This document shows positions 11,701 through 23,800 of a stretch of DNA of 64,000 nucleotides, piece by piece. The position numbers and the translations under genes are program-made. The notes beneath the pieces were generated by a model that was not told the DNA's origin, ran no database searches, and saw only the letters and a program-made list of their open reading frames with translations. Position 1 is the stretch's first letter. Each line of letters begins with the position of its first letter. Origin of the DNA: Schistosoma haematobium (lineage: Eukaryota; Platyhelminthes; Trematoda; Strigeidida; Schistosomatidae); NCBI RefSeq assembly GCF_000699445.3, contig NC_067195.1:13948787-14012786 (forward strand). Direction: 5' to 3'.

Positions 11701-12710
11701 TTTTATAGGTTAGAAACTTTTCATTTGTATGACCAATATTGCATGTTCCCTGAGAAAATAACATGGAACAGATTGAAATTAAAAACTAGTCAAGTAATTG
11801 GTTCAATGCTAACATGATTTACGTTAGAAACACAAATCTATACAATGCCAAAAAGTTTAAATCTTCAAAACGGTATATATATTTGATTACTTTATTAATG
11901 AAGGTCCACGTACTAGTTTTACACTTCCATTGATCATGCACTTTTTACTGTTTCTTTGCCTATGTCTTCTACATTACTCTTGTCATAATAATAATAATAA
12001 TAATAATATTTTTATTATCTGAATGAAAGACTTAAATTATGAGTCAAATATTTACCAAACACATTTTAAATTGTCAATGATTTAACTTGGCTTGTTATTC
12101 GTTTGATGTTGAATCCATATTACATGTCATATTGTCAAATGTCAAATATTTTTGCACAATTTGAAAAAAAAACACCATATTAAAATATATAAACCGTGAG
12201 TGACATGAGTTTTATTACAACTCTGTTCATTACATGAAAATCCTTGATGTATTTATAAATGGATAAAAAATGAAAGGTGAATGTATCAAGATATGTTCAT
12301 TACTTCATAGATACATTCTTTACCCTCGATAAGTAAACATCCATACCGTTGTAATTAAACATTAGGGAAAAAAAGAGATTTAATTTTCACACTGTTTATC
12401 TATTAGTGTTTCCGAAAATGGAACAGTGTTCTGTGTTGTTTTTTTAAAAAATAAAAAATAACATTCTTTTTTTTATTATTCGACTAAATAACTATCACAT
12501 TGGATAATTGGTAATTAATAACAAAAATATGTTTTATAAAAGCAATAAAATAAAATATCTCTTAGCAACAAAATATCAACACTTTGGATTCTTATTATTT
12601 ATTATTATTTATCACATATTATTTCAATTTGGTTATGAAGTTATACTCTCGTAGTTTACATCGCAGTTTAATCTTAGTTAGACAACCATTTAAAATTCGA
12701 TCTTGAGATT
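8706..12710. other. AT-rich non-coding stretch
   Basis: No gene supported. Minus frame 8871-9110 (79 codons) is the longest but shows no splice signals or motif. It contains an (AAT)n run at 11985-12009. Confidence 0.5.
11985..12009. repeat. (AAT)n microsatellite
   Basis: Eight ATA/TAA triplets in a row. Confidence 0.95.
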
Positions 12711-12964
12711 ATGATTGCAGCTAAACAACAACGAGAATATCATCATAATTCAACAACAAATGAATTGCAGTGTTTAACTGTGGATGCATCACCAGTCCCT
12801 ATCAAACAACAACCTCAATTGACTTTGTTGAATAATAGTAGTGTTAAACTATCCACATCATCATCGCCAAGGTTGTCGTCCCCTTCAATATTGAATGCTA
12901 CAAACCAATGTTTGACTACTACTAATACTACTCCTGGTGCTGCAGTTATTGTCATTGTTACAAG
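12711..12964 (+). CDS. Candidate 5' exon, low-complexity Ser/Thr/Asn/Gln-rich
   Basis: ATG at 12711 opens 84 codons to a donor-like ACAAG|GTAGTG at 12964/12965 (an in-frame TAG follows if unspliced). The product starts MIAAKQQREYHHN and is rich in Ser, Thr, Asn, Gln and Pro, like disordered N-termini of many schistosome proteins. It could be the first exon of the gene whose exons begin at 14802, but the phases disagree: this exon would end with two bases of a codon, while 14802 starts a full codon and the direct join gives a stop. Either a small exon between them is missed, another donor is used, or this is a separate transcript. An AG at 12718-12719 could also be an acceptor. Confidence 0.33.
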
Positions 12965-13008
12965 GTAGTGTCATCAGTATGTTGTTGATTGGTGTTTTTT
13001 ATTTGAGA

Positions 13009-13199
13009 ATAGGTCTGTGATGCCCTTAGATGTCCGGGGTCACACGAGCGCTACAATGACGGCGCCAGCGAGTCTGGAAACCTGGCCCGAAAGGGTTGGG
13101 CAGACTGTTTCATTACCGTCGTGACTAGGATCAGGGCTTGCAATTATTCCTCGTGAACGAGGAATTCCTGGTAAGTGCAAGTCATAAGCTTACGCTGAT

Positions 13200-13233
<34 letters not shown>

Positions 13234-13332
13234 CACTACTGACTGAATGGTTTAGTGAGGTCGTTGGATTGGTGTCGTTGTAGTGGCTTTGCCGCTCGAC
13301 TGATGCTGAGAAGATGACTTAATCTGACTATT

Positions 13333-13390
<58 letters not shown>
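13009..13390 (+). rRNA. 18S rRNA 3'-end fragment, decayed
   Basis: Contains landmark 18S sequences in order: GGTCTGTGATGCCCTTAG, GTACACACCGCCCGTCGC, GTAAAAGTCGTAACAAGG and the 3' end GGAAGGATCATTA at 13378-13390. Only the last fifth or so of an 18S gene is present; upstream sequence is unrelated. Near-universal positions are altered (GCCACTACTGACTG for GCTACTACCGATTG; CTCGTGAACG for CCCGTGAACG; GAATAGG for AACAGG), mostly C-to-T changes, so it is a dispersed pseudogene, not a working rDNA unit. It starts 45 bp after a candidate coding exon. Confidence 0.93.
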
Positions 13391-13850
13391 TCATAACCCA
13401 AAAATATATAATCATGCATGCACATGGCTTCTTGCTGGACTGCATGTGCCCTGGCTTGGTGGTTATAACCCTACGCTCCAGTGGTTATTATTGCGTCAAA
13501 ACCAATCAGTGGACATCGCAATGCTTTGTTTTAATTAGATAGTAGGATTCCCCTGGTCCGTGCCAGTTCTGAGTTAGCCGTCGCGCGACAGACCATGGAA
13601 GTACAGCCACTTGACGCAACGTGGAACAAGTTCTCGCGCGTTGCTAGCTGCACGACACTAACAGCTGAAACCGCCCACGATCGACCCGGGTCAGAGTCCA
13701 GTAATGTCACCACAACGCGCACCGAAGCACACAAAGCAGCAAAGAAACCAGCCCCCAACTGGACCGACACGTATCTGATCTCGGCCTGTCTGACTCGGCC
13801 CCCATAGCCAATCCTTCTCCCAAAGTTACGGATCCAATTTGCCGACTTCC
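13391..13850 (+). other. ITS1-like sequence attached to the 18S fragment
   Basis: Immediately follows the 18S 3' end and has much higher GC than its surroundings (GGTGGTTATAACCCTACGCT; runs such as CCGTCGCGCGACAG). Position and composition fit ITS1. No 5.8S sequence is seen, so the fragment ends within ITS1; the right edge (about 13850) is approximate. Overlapping open frames on both strands here (13531-13807) are by-products of the GC-rich sequence. Confidence 0.75.
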
Positions 13851-14801
13851 CTTACCTACCTTGTAGACAGATATTTCACTCTAGCAAGGGACTAATTAAC
13901 AGTGCACATATGCTGTCCTGATAATGGGATCGAGTCCGGGACTTTCTTTTCTGAAGTGAACGCCTAACATCCGTACCACCGAGACGTCATCCAAAGGTAT
14001 ACAAGTTTAACTATCAATAAATAGAAAGGCTTAACCAAAATTAGTCATAATCGAAATTGGTTGTAAGATAGTTGCTATGTTATGACATTCACCATCTGAA
14101 TCTCTTTCTGGTGTCACTTCAAGAATAAAAGCTATTTTAAAACTACTTATCGCAGAAACTGCAGTAATGGTACGGAACTAGTTCAGTACGAAGCAAGGAG
14201 CTATCAAGTTGAGGAATAGTATAGTTTATAAGGTTCATATTTAATAAACTGCACCATATTGGCAAGTAAACATTTCATGGTTTGACTCTAAAATATGTTA
14301 GTAATCTACAGTTACAAACATTTAGCTGATTGATTCATTTATTCCTAAATCTCCGTAATCGTGAGTTTAATGTCATTACTTATATTCCTCATTCTTCGAT
14401 ATGATTTTTGTTTCGTTTGCCTAATTTTTGACTGAAGTTGACATTACTTTTTTTTACTTCTCACGAAGTTAATTTTCTCTCGTTATTTCTTTCTGTCTCA
14501 CTTTGAAGCTTTGTACTGATAAGAAGTTTTTGATGCTAACATTAATCCAAATCTTTCATTATATGCTTTGTGATTCATTACCAACAACCTGATTGGCTGG
14601 TGAATCTTCATGAATCATTCTTTTTTTGTTGTTGAGTGAATTCAGTAGTTTGTGATTTATCATACTGTTATCATTGTTCATTACGTGAAATTTGTAAAGT
14701 ACATTGAACAGCAAATAATTCAATACATATTCTCTCTCTAATATGTTTGGTTCATTCTTCAATTCATTACGTTTTTGATGTTTTTAATCACTTTATTTTA
14801 G
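13851..14801. other. Non-coding stretch with a tRNA-like repeat relic
   Basis: On the minus strand near 13920-14000, CGGTGGTACGG and GGACTCGATCCC resemble A and B boxes of a decayed SINE-type repeat adjacent to the ITS1 end. The rest is AT-rich with no gene seen, though a short missing exon of the downstream gene could hide here. Confidence 0.4.
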
Positions 14802-17800
14802 AAATTGAATTTAATCATGAAAGAACGTGATCAACTTCAAATAGAATTAACAAATACGAATCGAAAATTAGCTCGATTCTTAGATCATTTTAAAGCTCGT
14901 TTAATTTATCATATAAATGGAATAACTGTAAGACTTTTTGTTAACTAATATACAGATAAAAATATGTTGTATGTTACAATTTATAACGATGTATTTATAC
15001 TTTATGAATGTTATGTGAATGGAGTTAGTCAACATGAAACCCTGCATGACCTAGATTTCCTTTTAGTTGATTCTCTGTACGAAGGCGTATCTGTAATTTT
15101 AAGGGAACCAATGCATCCCGTTAGATTTGAACCCGCATTAAGTGATGATGAGTTACAGCTAGTATCAAACCTAGGTTATGCAGGGTTTCTTATAAATTAC
15201 TTCCAACCAAATAACACTTACATTAATGTACAATAGCTATCCAACTATGACATTTAAAATTGATTCGTGCTCATTTCCATTTATCTCTCAAACATCTGCA
15301 ATACCACGTGATGATGAACTATACAATAGTGTTCATAGATAATGTGATGTATACTACAGAAGAGGATGTCAGACATATCGAAGGTAGTTGTTATTTTCTC
15401 TTGAGAACACGTTAATTCTATAATCCTTTTAGTGAATTTAATTATAAAGTATATTTTACCATTAAAGGTTTACTCCGAAAGTCGGTCAAATCAAATTCAT
15501 GTAATGATTATTTGTCTACAATTCATTATCAATCCTAGTTTGATAAATATATGTGAAATAACTTCATACATGAACCAATTATGGGAATCACTTAGATAGT
15601 TCACTATTACTTTACGTTCGTCAATCATTTTTGTATACCATTATGTAATCATCAATTTAACAATTGGATCAAAATCATTCACTGTACTTTTTGTTTAAAT
15701 ATGAAAAATTATTGAGTATAATCAGTTTATATAAATTATTGTTTGACAAATTTATTATGTAAAGGAAACATCGTTTTTATTAATTAGTACCATTGAGTAT
15801 CCCTTTGAATATTTAACTATAGTAAGTAAACTAATTCAGGTAATAAATGAAATATTTCTAGTGATTAGTTGCTTTAAAACAATATATATATATACACACT
15901 ATGAATGGTATATTCTACTATTATTACAAAAATTTCTGATATGTTATTAGTGCAGATCGAATGCTATCGATCATGTTGCAATGTGGCCACCAGTCTAAGT
16001 GACTCGACACTGCGGGCACTATGTATTGAGATTTAGATGGTGGTTGGCCACATTGCAACATGATCGATAGCATTCGATCTGCACTAATAAGGACTAGACA
16101 CGCATGACATTGATCGCCACCCAGTGATCAATCAATTGTGATCACATCTCAGTCCTACAGGAGGTTAGTCACGGCTCGGATAGCTCAGTGGTAACGTCTC
16201 TGACTGTGAAGCTGGGTGACACGAGATCGAATCCGCCAGGGAGCACCAGTTCCCTCAAGATTACAGGTACCCCTTGCTGACGAGTGCCAAGTAGCACGAA
16301 ACCCGGGTCCAGGGTTTCCTGTTGACTACCTCCAACCGCCATCTAATATTACTAGACTTATATCATATTGGAATGGTAAATGAAGTCTTGATTCACAGTA
16401 TAATTCAACATTATTATTATTATTGACTTAAAGAACGTTATAAATTTTTCATTTTACTTTTGATATTGAGTACTTTCATCAAATTGATATGACTTAACGC
16501 AAGGAAAAATCAGTATAATATCAGATAACAATTGACTAGATTTAAAAAAAAAGCTATAGACTCAATTTTTTATAAATGCATTGATTCGACATGGAAATCC
16601 ACCAATGTATTTTTCAATAGATTAAGTTTACATTGGTTAATAATTGAAAAAGGGGAATAGGTTACTAGGTTTCTTCAAAATATTCCCTAATTATTATGGA
16701 GCCACCCGTTGAGCAGTTTCCAGGTTAGGTACACGTTAAATTGGTTGAAGATGTATTGGGTATTCACCAACTGAGGTGGTTAGGACATGTATTACGTATT
16801 ACTGTCTAACTGGATGCGTGATTGCATGTAGTGTAGGAGTAGGTTAAAAGAAAGCCACGAGTGACTAAACAGAGGCAATGTAATCGGTGTGTAGGACAAT
16901 ACGTAGTACAGCTCAAGATCGATCACAACGACATAGATATATTTACTGTTTGTCTTAAAATGCCTACACTTTTATTTCACTTATTCATTCTTTCCTCCCA
17001 AACATAGTGTCTATTCCTAATTTTTTCTACTACCAGTGGTACTGTTACTACCATTATTCATGCGTTACTCTTAATGATTTCATCTCTGTGTGTTTATGTT
17101 GCATGGAAACTTAAACTGACGCAAATATGTACCAGCTTTTAAGTTACTGACGACCGAGCGACTAAAGAACTGCATTGGTTTGAATCTTGTGAGGAAGTTC
17201 AGACATCTCAAGATTACTTCTTAGAACGTCCCAACTAACATTAAATTCTAATCATAAGGCTTTCTTTATATTACGTTCTACCAATTAATGCGATAACAAG
17301 ATGCAAAACCAATTCACTGTATTTATTATTCAATTTACGCTCAGCGTTTAGTAGATGCTACAAAATCCAATGATAAATTAATTGTCAGTGAAGGACTTTA
17401 TGGTTTAGAAAAATATATTAAACATTTAATTGCTGATATGAATGCAACTTATAAAATACGTGAAAATCAACTAGTTAACATTTGCCGATCGCTTAATGGT
17501 CAGTTGCATGCAACACGTGAAGCAATGCGGAAAGTGATGATTTGTTATACGTAAGTATTTTTTTATCGTTGTTATTTGATTACCTAAACGTTTATCGCAT
17601 GCAAACATAGTTTCATTTCACTAGTTTGTTGGCATTTGCATCCTTACAAATTCATTTAAGCTTATAGATGCCAATTTTTCCAGTTCAATCAAACAGTAAC
17701 CCTATTAACCTGAATAACATATCTTAATTTCTAGACAAGGCCAACGTCTAATGACTATGTACATATAATTTTCATTTAAGTGGACTAAACATGCTTGTGC

Positions 17801-20800
17801 AAATGCTTATGAAGAGTTTGTAGGTATCAATGCCAAAGCTGAACTTGATAGTTTCAAATAAATTGAGCATTGGGTAGAGGTTTAATACAAAATATTTTGT
17901 TGTTATATCCCAATCAGTAGGAAAGTTATATTTCTGACGTTTCGTGACTTAATGTGAGCCACTCCTTCAGAGTAAACAAATAACCGAATTAAAATTACAT
18001 AAGCTTAAATAGTACAAAAGAAGAGTGTTGATAAATTCAAAAGTTGCCAACTTAAAATTCTTTGGAACTACTTAAAGAGTAGCTTCTTAATTCATACCAG
18101 TATGACAATGTTAACCGAAAGCAGAGTTTTATTATGAACTGTTTATATTAGATAGTTGACATCAACCATCAGGGATCTTTAGACGCCGGTTTTATACTAG
18201 CTGAAACTCACCAGTGAAGTGATGCACCGATCTTATATCTATGATGACTGAAGATCTAGTTTATAGGGCTTGGTACAAATTAATTACAACCACTTTTCAT
18301 GAAAAGTAGTGCATTACAACGTTAAGTTACTAAATTCATTGGTGCATGATCAGTAGGATTCAATCAGAACAAAGGACTATGCAAACATAAAATTTACCTT
18401 TACTTAGGAAGTAATTAATGTAGATAATACTCATGTTTGATAATACGTAGGTTGACATGTTTCATATTTAATTAATATTTGTAAACAATACTCCTAAGTC
18501 ATTTTATTTTCATGAAAAGACTTGGTTGGATTACAAGAAATTACTTGAGTAGACGAGTACCATGTTTAATAAGTATTTGAAAGAGGAAGATACTCAGTTA
18601 TAGGTGATATCGACTGATGTTTGCAATAGTTTGTAGCGTTGTCAAACAGTGAGCCATAAATACTCACTGAAACAGTAAAAGTTATCTTCTGAAATGAACC
18701 ATGAAACAAAACTGAAAATAATATCAAGAGCATATAATTCAACCAACTAACTTTTTTTAAATAAGGTCACCAATAGAAAATGGTTTACTACAGATTATGA
18801 ACTGATCAATCTATCTCAATTAAGTTGAGTTTTTTTATAGTTTTAAAATCAAATTCCCAACCTTCTACTCCTTCCCACCAGAGATTGAACCCAGGACTTG
18901 TCCAGTCCTTCCTGATTACTAGTGGTTGTTTGACAAATATCATTGCGCAGTGTTGATTAGAGATTAAAAAAATATACACAAACCGCCATATTATTCACAC
19001 TACCTCCTGAGTGTTCACGCCATTATAACTACAAAACAGAGACTACATTACGGTGTACAATAAGTCTACTAAGATACAAGACATAATCAGTCACTAGTTA
19101 GTTATTTAAAACAATAGAATAACGAGAGAACGAAGTAGACTAACCAAGGAACTCACCGTACATTCAACAATTTAACAGTAGTAAATACTAATCATTTATG
19201 CTATGAGGAATAAAAGTATTAGGTGCATATAAATCGGTTAACAATTTACTAAAGCCTACCAGTAGATTATTACTATGAATCACGGAATACATCATACTGC
19301 TATTATACTTACAGTTGTATAAAACTGTTCTAGCTGAATACAGACAAAAATTAAAACATTCAGTACAAATTCACTATGATATTTTTGTATAGCTGATACT
19401 CACAGTTGGTATTCTTTATATTTCGTTTATCAAACAAGACATATATTTAAACATCGTTGTCAATTATTTTGCACAGATTCAAAAATTATGGTTACTCACT
19501 TTATAAACAACAAGAAATGATTGTCATTTTAATCAACTTCAAACATTTTCTATAAGCTCATTTATGGAGAAAAAAACACATTTCTAATCACTTGTTGGAT
19601 CATTGACTCATCAAAATTTCTAGTTCAATACAATTAACATACAACGGTTACAATAAGCAGACATAGATGTTTACATGCATGTGAATTAAATAATGTTAAA
19701 TAGATAGTAGTATTGGTTAGATTCGAATTAAAATTAGAAAACTAATCATGAAGTATTTACCAATTTCAAGAAGAAAAACATACTTTTCTAGTTTCATAAA
19801 AAGATACTTTTCAAAGAAGAATCCAAAAGTTGGATAAATTTCGAAGATAAAGAAATTGAAAATGACTGATTTGTTTAAGCAGATTTTTAAAATTATCAGA
19901 TAGTTTTATTTGTATTTAAATGAAAACTTTGCAACTATTCAAGAATAATCATCAGGCTAAACAGATATGTAAGTGTTGATTTTTAGCTTAAAAAGAAATA
20001 TTTATTGGCCAGTTTAGGCCAATTATTCTGTTTATTCAATAAACACTTTCTACAGTTGTTGAACACATGCTACAGTGGCTTAACGTTATACAAAACGCAT
20101 AGTGAAACTGGCTTTTTTTGAGTAAGTAATGCAAAACTATGATTTAACTCTCAGAACGTTCATGAAATGTCTAGAGATCATTATGGAGATAGGATAATGA
20201 AGATATCAATATTTTCAAGAGTTTTTTCTCTTAGCTGTGTGTACTTCAAAAGGATAACTGTCAGTTTTTCGTATCGATGAAAATCTTAAACCCAGATGGT
20301 TTCTTATGCTTTCCGAAAGTCAATTCACTGTGGATTATTGATGGTGAACTAAATTTGAGTGAATCGTTTGTTTGTGTTTGTACAGTCGGATCAAAAGCTG
20401 AAATAATGAAGAAGCTGAATAGCCTGTCTTCTGAAGATATCTGTAAATCACGGAATACATCATACTGCTATTATACTTACAGTTGCATAAAACTGTTCTA
20501 GCTGAATACAGACAAAAATTAAAACATTCAGTACAAATTCACTATGATATTTTTGTATAGCTGACACTCACAGTTGGTATTCTTTATATTTCGTAAATGT
20601 CTCAACCAATAGAAACAGAAGCGAGATGAGTCTTAAAACTGGAGTTTGTAATATCTTCGGAATTTATTAAAATACATTAGTGTATGACAATACCTTCCTT
20701 CATTTCTGTAAGATATTCAACAGAAATCATATATGACACCTTAGGCGGTATTCATTTAAATCCACGAAGCGCTATAGTTATTAGACAGTGGTTTATTAAA

Positions 20801-23800
20801 CATGCCTATAGACAACAACCACTCCAATCCGTGATAGCTTTCAGAAGTCAAGGTGTTGTTTATTGTCAAAGTGTTCTATCTTGTTCATAGTAAGATTTCA
20901 ATCAATCATTTGCTTTCTGCTCCTAAGATGTTATGGAATAATCTCTGATCATGAAACAATATGACTGGTTTAAAACAGACAGAATACTTGAAAAATCCGT
21001 GAATAAAATTCTTAGCTTTTTGTACGCATTAAAAAACTTCTATAAAGTACAAAAAATTATCCAGGGATTTTGATTAGCTGAATTAAAACAATCCTGTAAA
21101 CAAACCTTGGAAAATAAAAATTATTAGGTCAACAATTTATTTTCGACTTGATGGTCGATAACTTGATCATTTGAAGGTCATTCACTGCTTATGTACATTT
21201 ACAGGGTTAATAATGTGTGCGTCAATGTATACAATGAATATTGAATGAGTCGTTCTATCTTGTCGTTTGTTATAGAAAACCTTCCACCTATTATCTTTGG
21301 TTATTAAAGGTATTCCAACGTAAAAGTAAAAGATGGTAATCTATAATTCATTGAGATTAGTTCAGTAGACTTGATTATTGCATATCCGTGTTACAAAAAT
21401 GGCATAAAACCATACCTACATAATTTTTACTTGTCTAAGAAGATACAGAAACCACTCATTTCATTGATTTTTTAATTAAGAACTGATATCGTCTAGGGAT
21501 GATTTTAAAACCATGAAGTGATAGACAGCTGCATCGTCATAATTTGTAATTTCTCAGCAATGGACAACTATAATAACACACTGGTAAAAACTAAGGACAT
21601 AAACGAAAATACTTAGAATTAACATTCTGTGAAACTTCAAAATCATGGCTTCGACCCTAGTGTAATAATAATTATTCATAATTTAGGATTTCAAAACTTC
21701 AGTAGAACATTAATCCGATCTGAACTGTCTATCAAAACCCCAACAGTTGATGTCCATTTATGATTAAAGCTATCTTAACATCAACCTAACCTCAAAAAAA
21801 ACCATATTTTAGTGAATAAAGCTGTTCAGTTCTTAGTGAGATCGCCTTAAAAGCTGTTCACTCAAGTATTATTCAAATGTCTTAGATAACATTCAGCATG
21901 AATTAAATCGGCTAATTTTAGTCTACAAGTTAAACGTTAACGCTAGGGACGTGAGGTCTTGGGTTTGACTCCGGGTAGAGGCTATTAATGTGCAATGATG
22001 AGGACCAATCAGTCATCCATGCTTCTACGTTTTCAATGGGGGTCTAACTTAGATCAGTTTGTGACTTAAATCTATGAAAATTCTATAATCTCCACAAAAC
22101 CATATACTGACGATTCAAAAATAACGGACGATCTTTCTGTAATAAGGACAGGAAAATCAGGTAGCTCGACTACCGATTCCGCTGACTACATTGACCCTAT
22201 ACCCCTATAAAACCACCGACCTTCGCTTTGACTAGTAACAAATAACTTTAATCAATAATTGCGAATATTCTTATACATATTTTTCAGAAAGCAGGTACCG
22301 CCTGGATTAGCACTGAAAAATGTGACAAAATTGATTAAATAATCATAAACTACTCATTTATAATCAGATACATAAACATATCTGGAAAGAGAGACATTAA
22401 TCGAACTTCACTGAAATTATACTAATCATGAATATAATAATTTATTACAAACGTAACGATCACATACAATTAAGGGACCTAGATACGCTTTTTTTTCTGG
22501 AATAAAACTTTGTAGTAGCTTGACATTGAAAAAATTCCTTAGGCTTCATTTAACATTGATCATTCTATTCATTCATTATATTTTATTCTATTAATTAAAA
22601 TGATTCATGATAAAATGCAAAATTGTTGAATTCTTATATTGGGAAATAGATGTATATACATTAAACTTATATTGACATGTATATTAGCGAACATGTTTGT
22701 ACATGTGTGAGTGTATAAATTCATTTAAGAGCAGTTCCTTTTCTTCTTTTTTTTGTCAATTATGATTCATCTATGTATTATCAAGATTTTGGTCAAAATC
22801 AAATCACATTATAATAGATTCTTATGAATTTAACCATGATCAGTTTAATATAGACTTTTCTAGTTCATAAAGAACTACTTGAATAGAAATTATTATTGAT
22901 TTAACATTTTGTTAAAGATGATTAATATCAGAAGGGGTTTTGTAAAGATTTTGGTAATTTCAGCAGTTCAGATCATGAGTCAATTGAAGCTAGACCGCCA
23001 TGGAAAACCTGGAAACACTGTACGGCCGTTTCGTCCTATTGTTGGACTCCTCAACAGTGCACATGGCAATGGTGGATGTGTCGCTCAATTCCGCGCTCGC
23101 GCGCAAGACTGACAGATCCTGGGTTCGAATCTCGCGAGGTGGGGTCATGGATGCGCTTTGCTGAGGAGTATCACAATAGGACGAAACGGCCGTCCAGTGT
23201 TTCTAGGTTTTCCATGGTGATCTAGCTTCAATTGACTCATGATCTCAACTACTGAAAGATGATTAAGCAGTATTGAATATATCTAGAAATATTAAGACTG
23301 AAATATACCAACAAATCAAAAGCGAGCATATAAGTTACTTCAAGATCACGGCATAACCAAGATAGCATATCGTCTACCGATCATTAAAAAATAGATGATC
23401 GTGAAGAGGAACTGTTATGCATCGACTGAATTAGGAATAACTGTAGTCAAAAATTAGTACGGATTCAGCTTCGAGATATGCATTTAGGGTTCATGTTAGA
23501 TTAAGATGAAGAATTTAGGAACTTAACGTAATAGTTATAGTCAGTGTTTGAATTTAGGATTAGTATATAGGCCTCGAGATTTAGAGGTTAAGGGTAGGAT
23601 TATACCTACAGTTATATATAAACTAACTGTAAGATATAATGTCAATCCTAAACCAAAACTTCAGTTCTCACTAAGGCCATATTATCAAACTTTACATCCT
23701 GACACCAAAGCCTAAGTCATATTCCTAAAGTTTTACAATAAGTAAAACTATTTCTAAATCTTGCATCTTTAACTCTGCATCTTGATCATAAGTCCTAAAC

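Larger units (their letters stand above)
14928..17344 (+). other. Intron with hammerhead repeats and a retrotransposon relic
   Basis: Holds a degenerate family-1 repeat (15030-15205 minus), a well-preserved one (15944-16350) and a decayed retrotransposon 3' end (16735-16960). The rest is AT-rich without visible features. Confidence 0.75.

Noticed and set aside
13531..13807. Opposed 79- and 70-codon frames
   Set aside because: They lie in GC-rich ITS1-like sequence attached to an 18S fragment.
14964..15236. 90-codon plus-strand frame just after a real exon
   Set aside because: It overlaps a degenerate minus-strand family-1 repeat, and the preceding exon has a clear donor at 14928.
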